From Axinella damicornis (taxonomy: Eukaryota; Porifera; Demospongiae; Axinellida; Axinellidae): a DNA stretch of 64,000 nucleotides. The notes under the pieces were generated by a model that worked only from the letters and a program-made list of their open reading frames with translations, did no database searches and was not told the origin of the DNA. This document shows positions 23,365 to 35,200 of this stretch, in pieces; positions within the stretch are counted from its first letter, which is position 1; every line of letters starts with the position of its first letter. A program made the translations under genes and the position numbers. The stretch is taken from the NCBI GenBank assembly GCA_963931865.1, contig OZ007509.1, positions 15,408,483-15,472,482 of the forward strand. The letters are read 5' to 3'.

Positions 23365-24783
23365 ACTTCAGCAGAGATAGTGCATGCAATTTCACTTGCT
23401 AGCCTGGAGCTAATGAAGGCATAGAGAAGGTGGACTGCAAAATCAACCTGAAAGGTTTGTCTAAACTTGGTACAGCATTCAGCAACTATCTTGCTAATCC
23501 TTGTGAGGCCACCTGATGCAAGTTTGCGACAATCAAGGGTAACAACTTCACTAAAACTAGATGAAACTGCGAGGATTTCCCTTCAGGTTTCTCCTCTGTA
23601 ACCTCATCTGCATGACTAAACACAGCAACTGCTAGCGGCTTACCAGCACTGGTGCAGCAGTTGGCAATGAAAGACCTCCAGTACTGCAGTTGGCGAACAA
23701 TGCCTTCTTTGCTCTGGTTTAGGCTCACGACCACTAGGAACATGCTAGCTGAGGAAGACACCAGGTTTCTCAGCAGAGCAGCATGGCTGGAGTAGTACTG
23801 GTACTGACCTGCCATGTCATAGATCACAATATGACCTAGCCTCCTGCTCTCAACACTAACAGGAACGATACCAGCCGTCAGCGGTTCAACGTCATCTTTA
23901 GAAATGTTCCTCCGCTGGCCAAAAAATGAGCCAAACAAGCTGGTGATTTCATTCTCAATGACTTTGACTAGAGTACTTTTTCCAGCAGCATGGTTTCCTA
24001 GCACTAAGATTTTGAAAGCTCCTTCTAGCGGATACTCCTTGCGACACCTCATGAATATTTGAAGTATGTAAAGGTGAAAATGCTGCAGGCAGTATATCCA
24101 TTTCATAACTGAGTTGACTAGGTGGAGGGGAGGGATGCGAGACAAGAGATATGTAACTACATCAGTATTCCTGAACCATGTTGCCCAATGTAGTGGAGTC
24201 CGTCCATAAGTATCAGCCTCCAAGTTAGATCTAAATATTAACCAAGGTAGTCCAGGAGTCCTTCTGTAAGAATACGTGTAGGCATTACTTCTAAATGGAT
24301 CACAGTGGCACTCCTCCACAAGAAACCTGACAATGTCTAGTTTCCCACTCTGACAAGCATAGCTCAGTGGAGTTCTTCCCAACCTCCCATGACATGCCGG
24401 ATCACAATGTTGGTCAACAACGAGAAACCTGACAATGTCTATATTTCCATTCTCTTGACAAGCATAGTGTAAAGGAGTGTGTGACCTCCAGTTTTCGAGG
24501 TGTGCATCACAGTGGTACTTCTCCACTAACTGTCTACTCACGTCATACCACCCATTCCTGCATGCGTAGTGCAGGAGGGAGGAGCCACGATCGTCACTGG
24601 TGTTCTCTATCCACTGGTCTCTGATCTCCCTCACTTGCTCGGGGTGGGGGTATTGAGACAGCAATCTCAGGGCTCCCTCCTCGTTAGTGACATCATATAA
24701 AAAAATATTATCTGTGATGCAATACAACATGTACACAGGATCTCGAAAGCAGCGAAGTAAATTTTCTTGGGCAACAATGTCAT
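23365..24783 (-). pseudogene. Remnant C: truncated ankyrin-Roc gene
   Basis: Starts at an ATG (24783) equivalent to MSDIV, but four bases (AGCG) are lost. An AT-rich insert of about 40 bp replaces part of the VSSGT codons. About four ankyrin repeats follow, one interrupted by an extra about 30-residue stretch (RTPGLPW). The GTPase motifs GNHAAGKST, DMAGQ and FSHAD are intact, but a deletion after EKPEG shifts frame. Homology ends at about 23365 within the post-Roc helix, so COR and Death parts are absent. Confidence 0.8.
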
Positions 24784-25885
24784 TCTCTCACGGTGTTCGG
24801 CGCAAAATATAGCTAGAAACGGAAGTCCAGTGAATATAGCCTCGCCCACATTCTGGTACTTACGTAATTACCTGTAGCTACATGTACATGTGGCATGTGG
24901 GCGGGGCTGAAGTAACCATGCAGCCATGTAAGAAGACTAGTCTCGGTACCAGACTCTTCGCGCACGGCGGAGAGTCTGGTACCGAGACTATAAGAAGACA
25001 AAGGATGTGAAAGTGTGACAAAAGGAAGTGGATATTGGTCCGGCAGGAAATACATACTGTAAAGGAAACGCATGACGCATTCAGTTCTGGCCCTGCCCTA
25101 ACCATTGCCCTACTTCCTGTACTTCCTGCCTGACCAATAATCACTTTTTGATGAAAATATCATGCTTGAATATGAAGCAGGGATATGCCAAGTTCCTCAT
25201 TATAAAATGAGGGTCATATTCAGCTGTATAACAGGACAGGGAAAAAACGTTTTCTAAAATGCTAGCCACTTCCATATTGCTAATACTTAGTTTTCGACGT
25301 GGATATTGGTGGGATCCTGCATGATTTAAGTATAGGATAAGGGACACGCATGATGCATTCAGCACCTGACCTGGTGTAATGGCCCTACTTCCTGCCGGAC
25401 AAATAACCACTTTGTAAAGTGCCGGTGTCATTGTGGATTCATCAGGCATACGTGTAGATTTGTGTCCAGTGCATGGACGTAATCCACTAGCTACATGTAG
25501 CTGATGATGTCCGGTCAGATACCGTCGTCGGAACTTCAGCCCCGCCCACAACTGCATGTGGGTCGATCGGGCTAGCACTTGAACCATGCAACATGGGCTG
25601 CTTGACTTGCTTCTGACCATGATGTCTGGAACTGTACACAACAATGAAACGGAAGACTAGGATGTGGCAATAATTGAAAGTGTGGACAGAAAAAATTTGC
25701 TACACAAACATCAATAAAGTTAGCTGCTTCTGGGTAGGACAAGAACTTGAAGGGATTTGTAGACTTTCATGAACTGCAGGAGACAGAAAACAGACCATGA
25801 CTATACAACTTTCTCTTGCATGTGATTGTCCTACAACTTTTCGAAGTATCTATGTCCCTACTGTATGGAATGGGACCGTCCCCAC
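24784..25885. other. Intergenic: GC-box pair and short palindromes
   Basis: Holds the inverted CCGCCCACAT/ATGTGGGCGGGG pair (about 24840-24915) and a palindrome CTCGGTACCAGACTCT...AGAGTCTGGTACCGAG (about 24943-24988). No gene was recognised. The part near 25500-25885 is repeated at 54580-54945. Confidence 0.5.
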
Positions 25886-26849
25886 CTGTTTGGAGTGGAA
25901 GTGGTGGCTGTACTCTCCGTGGGTGTCCCTGTACTTGATACTGACAGTGGCCCTCCTCTCACTGCAACTGATTTCAGAGATGCAGTCGTTCCACAGCCGC
26001 GAGGAGATCTTCTCGTCCGGAAAACGGCGGAGAATGAGTGCTTCATCTGTGATCTGGAGTGTGTATGCATGTGCATGTGTACATGTACATATCAAGCTAC
26101 AGAACCATGTGTTGAATCTCCTGATCACATAAAATATTCAGAGGTAAGGTAAACGGATGATTTAATTAATAGCCATCTCATTTTTTCGTCAGAAAAGTGG
26201 TCTGGTCAAAACCAGACCGGCTCCACCAGCCCTGAATAGTCACACCACAGTGCTGTGTTCCTACCTGCAGTTTGTACACGGGTGCAATCATGTTGACACC
26301 ATAGTGTACAATGTAGGAGATGGTGGGGTGGATCTCGCTGTACAGAGCCAGGAGACCAAGGTCGCTCAGGTCAACCTCAGTGGAGGTCTGTGAGGGAGTA
26401 TAATTCAGACGTGTAGGAAACAAATCAACTGACGTCTTCTGTCCAAATGGGTGCAATGAATCCGCATTTGTATTACAGCTGCATCTGCTCAAATCTCTCC
26501 CTCCTCCACCCACCACCACCCACTCCTCCCTCCCACCCACTCCTCACTTTCCTGCCTTCTCTGTATCACCTCCCACCTAAACAAACAGAAGCATCCACCC
26601 ACCCCACCCACCTGGCCCCCTCCCTCCCTCACATTCTGCTCCACGTGCTTCAGTGTCTGCTGTAGCAGTCTCTCCTCAGCAGTGGCCAGCCGAGTCCTGG
26701 CCATCAGGCGGTGGATGAGGTCGGTGGTTTCCTCTGGAGAGAGCCCCACCATCAGCATGTACACCAGCAGGTTGTGCAGCACTAGGCTCAGCAGAGTGTC
26801 TTCTTCAGAGCCAAATGCCTGGCGGTGTGCCTCCGACAGGGACGAGTAC
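25886..26849 (-). pseudogene. Gene X fragment: exons f, g and h
   Basis: Exon f 26849-26633 (217 bp), exon g 26387-26265 (123 bp) and exon h 26053-25886 (168 bp) keep consensus splice sites and join in frame (AAT|ACC, CAG|ATC). Exon h encodes ITDEALILRRFPDEKISS... ending YSHHFHSKQ. No start or upstream exons a-d are present, so this is an exon cassette rather than a whole gene, although each exon is intact. Confidence 0.65.
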
Positions 26850-27059
26850 CTACAGAGGGAGACCACAGTGACCATCCTACATTGTTATCATGATGTCATG
26901 TGGTATCACGTGATATCATGTGGTGTCGTGTGATGTCATGTGAAGTCATGTGGTGTCGTGTGCTGACATGAGGTGTCATGTGATGTCATGTGATGCCCTG
27001 TAGTGTCGTGTGATGTCATGTGGTGTCGTGTGCTGACATGTGGTGTCATGTGATGAGAA

Positions 27060-27300
27060 CAGCCGATTCAGCAAGAACGTCTGGCAGACCCTTCATCAGA
27101 TCCTTGTAGATGAATGTGCATGCATGGGCGTGTATGTGGGTGTATGTGTGTGTGTGAGTGTGTGTGTGTTGAGCATGTGTGGTGTGTCGGGTGTGGTGTG
27201 TTAGTGTGTGGGTGGGTGGGTACCGAACACCAGGATAAAGGTCACTGGAATGTGGGCTGAATTACTCAATACCCTGCACCAGGAATAAACACAGAAACTA
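27060..27300 (-). pseudogene. Gene X remnants: pieces of exons e and b
   Basis: A piece of exon e (CTFIYKDLMKG, about 27070-27125) is followed by a GT-rich stretch and a piece of exon b (about 27240-27290). The same mosaic recurs at 47240-47450 and 56080-56310. Confidence 0.6.
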
Positions 27301-27559
27301 CAATTGACATCACAACTACTCTGTCATGCCGAGAGCTCACTTCAGCCAGCCAAAATGCCCACACACTAGATAAATCAGCTTGCAACCTGTTACTATCAAT
27401 GCTGAGAACTCATTTCCTTCCATCACTGGTAGGTGCAGCTTCACTGGTTACATTTGTAATGCATGCCACCATCCCATGACTGGTGTGTCCTCGTCCCCAA
27501 ATATGGTAATACACTATCAGTCATCAAGCCACCAGTTTTGACAAATATCACACCAGTAC

Positions 27560-27636
27560 AACTCACCAGTGGATCTCTGCCACAGAGCACAGAACTTGTC
27601 CAGAGCTGATATCAGGGCTCCCTAGGTTGGCCTTTA
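27560..27636 (-). pseudogene. Death-domain exon remnant
   Basis: Matches PTLGALISALDKFCALWQRS-type copies at 47.7 and 56.6 kb and keeps the GTGAGTTG donor. It is cut at TTTAA, where a candidate transposon begins. Confidence 0.55.
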
Positions 27637-27637
27637 A

Positions 27638-28610
27638 GGTAGGAAACATGGGTACCGCGATCTCCGAAACCAAGTTGATGGATAAATGGGCAGCATCAAA
27701 GCGTACACAAGTTTCAGCAATACTTTGCATCAAACTGCTCCCTCTGCTTGAAAATGCCCTAAAACTCAATTTTAAGGCCCTCTACGAAACTGAAAATTTG
27801 GACCCTCTCCAAGGCCCCACCCACACTCTGACCCCATCATCAATACACACACAAAACAGGCCCAAAAACTACGGATGGATTTACCACCTGCTCTCCTCAC
27901 TTGCAGGCTACAGCCCAAAACTCACTGCCACCCTCAAAAACAGAGGTTTGGCTAACCTAGGCTTTCAAAAAAAAATCCACGCACACCAACTAAAACAGAC
28001 CAAAGCCAAGGCCAGTTTCCAAAAGGTCAACCTACCCCCTGCAAAACTAGGGATGCTTTTCCACGTTCACCTCTCGGTTACAGAGTTTTGGCCACACATC
28101 TACTCCCTCTCACCAGCCCAGTCCAGCTACCAAACCAGCCAAATTCGCCCTAACACGAAAATGGGCGGGGCCTGTAATGCCGAAAGGTCAACTCTCTAGA
28201 GTACCTTGGCCAGGGAGCTGTCGGATGCTGTTCACTTTCCAGCCTGTTCTTCGGCCACTTCAGCAGACCCACAAACATTCCTGCTCACTCCACCTAGCTA
28301 TTCACACTCAGATAGCCCATCGCTACATTCAATAAGCCAGAATAGCTTCTTAGGTAAAAAAAAAAAAAAAAAAAAAAGAGTGTTCAAACAAATCTTCAAA
28401 GTACCGCACGGCCACATCAGAGTACCGATTTGAAACTTGAAAGGGCCGCTAGCCGCATCAAAGAGAGAAGCCCCCCTTGTTTATTCCGGTTGCCGCCATG
28501 GGAAAACGTAAACAGATGAATAACTCTAAATAACCGTATGCGAGTGACGTCATCTCATTAATTATTCATGAGCAAAATTACGCGATTTCGCCGATGCCGT
28601 GCTTCCTACC
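27638..28610. mobile_element. Candidate TTAA-target element, about 973 bp
   Basis: Ends GGTAGGAAACATGG and CGTGCTTCCTACC are imperfect inverted repeats flanked by TTAA on both sides, as in Kolobok- or piggyBac-type insertions. The left flank matches the 56.6 kb paralogue up to TTAA; the right flank does not continue it, so the right boundary is less sure. It contains a 21-23 A run (28355-28377) and an open stretch of 190 codons on the plus strand (27627-28199) with no recognisable domain. Confidence 0.45.
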
Positions 28611-28668
28611 TTAACCTAAACCGGTAATTGCATTCCTAAGCGTGACTATCTATTGCCACACATAATTA

Positions 28669-29018
28669 CAGGGGCGGAGACAGCTACCAAAAAGTGGGGG
28701 GGCTAATAGCACAATTGCACACTGCCGAAGGGAGTGCATAGAGGCGCGCAGCGCCGATCAGTCCCCGTGAAGCGCGGAAAATTTTTTCGCCTTCATTTTT
28801 TAGTTAGCTATCAGGATGGGCTCTCGTGGCACCTTCGTGCTTTGTACTACAAGTTAGAGACGCCAGTCCCCAAGAAACGAGGTGACATAGCTATAAGTTA
28901 GTGCTAGATTTCGTGGGATAGTACCGTCCAATCTGTTGTTTTGGGGGGGCTCAGCCCCCCTGCTTTTGAAAGTGGGGGGGCTCAAGCCCCCCTTGCCCCC
29001 CCTATATCTCCGTCCCTG
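28669..29018. mobile_element. hAT-like MITE, 350 bp
   Basis: Terminal inverted repeats CAGGGGCGGAGA / TCTCCGTCCCTG with an 8 bp flanking duplication CATAATTA / CATAATTT (28661-28668, 29019-29026). G- and C-rich inner palindromes; no coding sequence. Terminus and 8 bp duplication fit the hAT superfamily. Confidence 0.8.
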
Positions 29019-29256
29019 CATAATTTATACTATACTAACACCAGCTGGCATTGCAGCCTACACAGACAGAATAGTTAACTCATGCTAAGGCGCTCGGCAT
29101 CAGTACAGCTATACCAGAGGCTGCCACACTATGTGGATACATGGATGCTGAGGGAAAGGAATGAACCCACATACACAAACATCAGATGACCTAAACATGC
29201 AGTTTGCACCATGTACACAAACTATAAATGAGACGCACAATTAACTATACACTTAC

Positions 29257-32200
29257 TAGGGGCATTCTCCAGGCAGTAGTTCCAACACCACTCTCGTCAG
29301 CTTGAGATGAGGTAGCTAACTCTGTTTGGTCAGATAGTGTCTGGGTTCCTCTCATACCTGACAGCTCCTAGGATGGTGACATACATGAGGGAAGGGGATG
29401 AAACAAGTTGGTCTGTGATCACTTACAGTCACAGCACAGACTGCTACATATGTATATGTAGAACTGAGCATGTCATTAGTCCTGTTCCTGGGGCCCTGGA
29501 ATGGAATGCAGTTGGTACGATGAGCACATTCTTGAGGTGAGGCTGGTATGCAAGCTAATTAGCGAGGGAGGAGTTCTGTTCCTGGTGATGGATGGCACCC
29601 GTGTTGAATTGTCGGTGTAAACTGAGTCTTGAAATTGGTATAAACTTTGAAAATTGGGCAGAAAACTATACCTGGCACTGAGGTCTCAATACTGCTGACC
29701 TACACGACATGCACCACACACTGAGATATTCACAAACTGCACTGAATTTCAAACGGTCAGCAACACCTGCACTCACACACACACACACACACACTCACCA
29801 GTGGGTTTCTGCCACAGAACACACTGTACTTGTCCAGGGCTGATCTCAGGGCTCTGTAGGTTGGAGTTTGAGTGTTCTCCTTCCACTCCAGAAACACCTG
29901 CTTACACTGATAACCAGGCTGGTCTCGCTGGAGCTTGATACTGTCAATACTGAATAATTGCTTCAAATGGTCAACCTTTGTGTGGGCAGTTTTGCTCACT
30001 ACATCAAAGAATGTCTCAGGTACAATTTCCTCGGAATTCTCCTCTGCAAATAACACTCTGAGCATTTCTAAACTGAAGCAGAAGTATGGCTCAAAATGAA
30101 GCAGCTGTTCAACTTCAACCATTGTCTTGCCAGGCTGACTAACCAAAACAGACTCATCGTCAACTAAAGCTTCTGCAAGTTCACAAAGGGAATACAACTG
30201 GAGTGAGGAAAGGGAAGTTGGTGTGGTCAAGCACCCTGGGTGGATCAGAGATTCCTTCATTGTAACGACAGGGCTGAGTTCTTCCCTAGTCTCCAGGATG
30301 CATTCGATGACCTGCCTACGATGCATAACGCATTCCATTTCCCTGCCGGTGAGACAGCTGATTGTGAGGGAGACTACTGTGCTCTGTTCAGTCACTTCCA
30401 CTGTGGTCTCAACCCCCTTCCTGTTAAGCCAGCATATTCCATTTGTCCATACACAGCATCTTCTCTCCAGCACGGGGGAGGTTTGGACTTCATGCGTACT
30501 GTCTGAAGCCAGAGCGAAGGAGAAAGCTAGTCGAACAAGCAGCACATGTAAGAACTGGGGTGTGAGGAACTGGTGGGATTGACTGCACTGAAGAATCCAC
30601 CCACACCTGAAGGAGGGTGTCTCAATGGCTGAACCGGCTTCACTGGGTCTCTCCTCACTTACAAGGGCTGGGAAGAAGAAGAACCTCTCCACAGGACCAT
30701 AGCTACATCTGAAGTGCCTGGTGGTGATCAGGGACACCTCAGATTCTGAGATTTCTTGGCAGAACTCCAGATGCAGCAAGAAGGCAACCACCAAGTCTGG
30801 TTCTTGCTTTGGGAATACTCCCCTCACCTTTGAAAACGGAACTACCCCTGTGCTGTTTGCAATATTGTGATGCTGTTTAAATTTATCAGGTGCAAAGATT
30901 GTGCCATTCACTTCCGACAACAGTACTGCCTTATCAATGACCACCCAGCTGTCCTCCACCTTCCTAGCATTCCTCAGGAAGAGGAACTGACCTTTGTCAC
31001 TCAGTGTTGTCAGGTGCTGGGACAACTCATTAGTGTTGGAAGGTAGAAACTCTCTGCCCTCAAGTTTGAGTGCAAATGAATCCTCACCTTGCTCTTGCCT
31101 TACAAGTGACTGAAGCTCAGAGACAGTGCATGCAATTTCACCTGCTAGCCTGGAGCTAATGAAGGCATAGAGAAGGTGGACTGCGAAATCAACTTGAAAG
31201 GTTTGTCTAAACTTGGTACAGCATTCAGCAACTATCTTGCTAATCCTGGTGAGGCCACCTGATGCAAGTTTGCGACAATCAAGGGTAACAACTTCACTAA
31301 ATGTAGATGAACTTTCTGAATGTGCAAGTGCTTTCACAGCGTCTGAGGATTTCACTTCAGGTTTCTCCTCTGTAACCTCATCTGCATGACTAAACACAGC
31401 AACTGTTAGTGGCTTACCAGCACTGGTGCAGCAGTTGGCAATAAAAGAGTTCCAGTACTGCAACTGGCGAACAATGCCTTCTTTGCTCTGGTTTAGGCTG
31501 ACGACCACTAGGAACATGCTAGCTGAGGAAGACACCAGGTTTCTCAGCAGAGCAGCATGGCTGGAGTAGTACTGGTACTGACCTGCCATGTCATAGATCA
31601 CAATCTGACCCAGCCTCCTGCTCTCAACACTAACAGGAACGATACCAGCCGTCAGCAGTTCAACGTCATCTTTAGAAATGTTCCTCCACTGGCCAGCAAA
31701 TGAGCCAAATAAGCTGGTGATTTCATTCTCAATGACTTTGACTAGAGTACTTTTTCCAGCAGCATGGTTTCCTAGCACAAAGATTTTGAAAGCTGCTTCC
31801 AGTGGATACTCTGTCCGACACTTCATGAATACTTGAAGTAGTTGAGCAGGCTGGCAGTAATTCATTTTCATAACTGAATCAACTAGTTTCAGAGGAGGGA
31901 TATGAGACAGGAGAAAAATAACTACATCAGGTTGATCCCACCTTGCTGCCAGATGTAGTGGAGTGTCACCGTGATTATCTTTCATTCTAAATGGATCACA
32001 GTGGCACTCCTCCACAAGAAACCTGACACTGATGTCCAGGTTCTGACTCGCACAAGCACAGTGCAGTGGAGTTCTACCAACATGGTTATAACATGCTGGA
32101 TCACAATGCTGGTCAACAATGAGAAATCTGACAATGTCTATATGTCCATTCCCTCGACAAGCCACGTGTAATGGAGTGTCATTATACTTATCTCGCACTC

Positions 32201-35200
32201 TAGGATCACAGCAACACTCCTCCACAAGAAACTTGGCAATGTCCAGCTTCCCAGTCTCACAAGCATAATGTAGTGGAGTTCCACCCGTCCTCCCGCGACC
32301 AGCTGGATCACAATGCTGGTCAACAACGAGAAACCTGACAATGTCTACATTTCCATTCCTTAGACAAGCCACGTGCAATGGAGTGTCACCAAGTCTATTT
32401 TGCACTCGAGGATCACAGCGGCACTCCTCCACAAGAAACCTGACGATGTCCATTTTTCCATTGTCACAAGCATAGTGTAGTGGAGTGTGATTATCTCGCA
32501 CTCTAGGATCACAGTAGTACTCCATAAGAAACCTTACGATGTCCAGTTTCCCACTCTTACAAGCCCAGTGCAGTGGAGTTTTACCCAACTGCCCACCACT
32601 ACCCCGACATGCTGCAGCTGGATCACAATGTTGGTCAGTAAGAACAAGAAATCTGACAATGTCTATATTTCCATTCTCTTGACAAGCATAGTGTAATGGA
32701 GTGTGACCATCAATATTTTTCACTCTAGGATCACAGTGGCACTCCTCCACAAGAAACTTGACAATGTCCAGTTTACCACTCCTACAAGCATAGTGCAGTG
32801 GAGTTGTACCCTTCCTCCCACAACATGCAGGATGACATTGCTGGTCAACAATGAGAAATGTGACAATGTCTATATTTCCATTCCCTTGACAAGCATAGTG
32901 TAATGGAGTGTCTTTACGATAAGCTCGCAGTCTAGGATCACAGTGGCACTCCTCCACAAGAAATCTAACAATGTCCAGTTTCCCATTCCTACAAGCACCG
33001 TGAAGTGGAGTGTCATCATCACCATTTCCCACTTTAGGATCACAGTGGCACTTCTCCGGATCCACAAGAAACCTAACAATGTCCAATTTCCCGCTTGCAC
33101 AAGCATAGTGCAGTGGAGTGTTACCCTCCTTCCCACGATATGTGGGATCACATTTCTGGTCAACAGTGAGAAACCTGACAATGTCTAAATTTCCATTCCC
33201 TTTACAAGCGTGGTGTAATGGAGTGTTGCCATGTCGATTTTGCACTCTAGGACTACAGTGGCACTCCTCCACAAGAAACCTGACAATCTCCAGCTTCCCA
33301 CTCTCACAAGCATAGTCCAGTGGAGTTCTACCTTCCTCCCCATAACACACTGGATCACAATGCTGGTCAACGAGAAACCTGACAATGTCTACATTTCCTC
33401 TCCCTTGACAAGCGTAGTGTAATGGAGTGTATGACCACTCGTTTTCAAGGCGTGCATTGCATTGGTATTTCTCTACCAACGTTCTAGTCACAGCATACCA
33501 CCCATTATAGCATGCGTAGTGCAGAAGGGAGGAGCCATACGTATGGCCTCTGTAGTCTACATGTATTTTTCTGTCGTTTGAGAGTAGCGAATTAGAAAGA
33601 AAATACGCTCTCATCGTTGCATGGTATACGCATGCGCATATGTTGCAGCTGGCTGTGAGCAGGTGTGGATGGCGGGTTATTTAAAGGGGGTAAGCATATG
33701 TGTTTGTCATTCTCTCGGCAATTCCAGCCGTGCAAAGCTGTCTTGTTTCGTGAGATCCATTTCCGAAGTTCGGCTACCATTCGTCAGGCTATCGTTCATG
33801 GCTAACGGCGGCGACAGCAGTAGCGTCACTTCGTCGCAGTTTGACCAGCTCATGGCGGCCATCAGCGGCCTGAAGGATGTCACAGAAGCTGCCATAGATC
33901 AGATAATGGCGCAGCTAAAGCGGGAGCTGGTGGAAGAGCATGGCGAGCTCGAGGCTAATGATCGTTTGGCGAAGAAGCTGCGGGTCGACGCCCAGCCTGT
34001 TTATCCGCAAGAACGGAAACGATAAACAATTCAAGTTTAACTGTCGTGTGGAGGATAAGGTCAAGGAAGCGCAGTCGGCTCTGGAAAAGACAACCCCGGC
34101 AGTGGAAAAGGCGACATCGGCTCTAAGGGAAGGTGAGAAGCTCATTGCCGTAAGGCAAAGGTTTCATGAGTATAGTGTAGCGCATAGGTCCGGCGGACCA
34201 CGGTTGGCTGATAATATTATAGCTAGCGATGATGAGAAGCGCCTTTTCAAGGCGGAGCAGAGGGCTGCCAGAAAGATAAAAGGCCAATTCTAATACCAAG
34301 ATGGGGAAGAGAGGGGATACGGTTCCCCAGTATAGAAAGCCTGCTGCTGTTGGGCAGCAACCAGCCTCGGTTACCCCTCAAGCTCAGCTACATGTATTCC
34401 CTTCTGGTGCTGTTCTGTCTTCTGCAAACAGACCTGCAGTTTCCCACCCTGTTGGGCCTTGCTTTCAGTGTGGATAGGAGGGGCATTTTCGTAGGTTCTG
34501 TCCACTGCTCCAGTGCTCTGGTGCCATTGGCTCCTAGTGAACTGTGTATTCATAGGTTAGGGTTGTCAATGTCTGGTTAGTATCCTGTTCATGCATTGTG
34601 AGGTTGTGCAGGTGCATCTATTGTTTAGGGCTTCATTTTGAGCTGGATGTTTCCAAGTTTGCTGCAGGCATTGTTACCGAAGGGTATCGTTTGCCATTCA
34701 ATGCTACTGAAGGGTATCGTTTGCCATTCAATGCTACTGAACGGTATCGTTTGCATTCTATGCTACAACAATCCTTCAGCTGTACATAATGCTCCGTAGC
34801 GAATTGCAAGTGGTTTCCAATTCCAAAGGCAATTAGTTGTTGATCTTCGTCATGTCAACCAGTTTCTCTGGAAGGTAAAGTCAAAATATGAAGGTCTAGA
34901 TCTTGTACCACAGCTGTTTAAACATGGGGAGTACTTTTTCACATGTGACCTGGGTTTTTTCATGGTCATCGGGCTCTTCCCGGAGATGATACACTTTTCG
35001 TGTCCTCCCATTCGGTTTAGCTACAGCATGATATATGGTTATACCAAGCTGTTGCGTCCTTTAATTTGGTGAAGCGCTGGAGAGCTTAGAGCCATTGTCT
35101 AGTAGATGACGGCATATGTGTGGCGCCTTCATTCATTGAGTGCATTTTTGCTCATGATTTAGTCATAGGTGACCTGCAGCATGCAGGGTTGTTGCTCAAT

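Noticed and set aside
27627..28199. Real 190-residue gene
   Set aside because: No domain, low-complexity composition, overlaps a transposon end and has no paralogue support.
33563..33614. Native start of gene D at 33614
   Set aside because: These codons belong to repeat A1 of the retrotransposon; the family N-terminus MSD lies at 39297 beyond the element.
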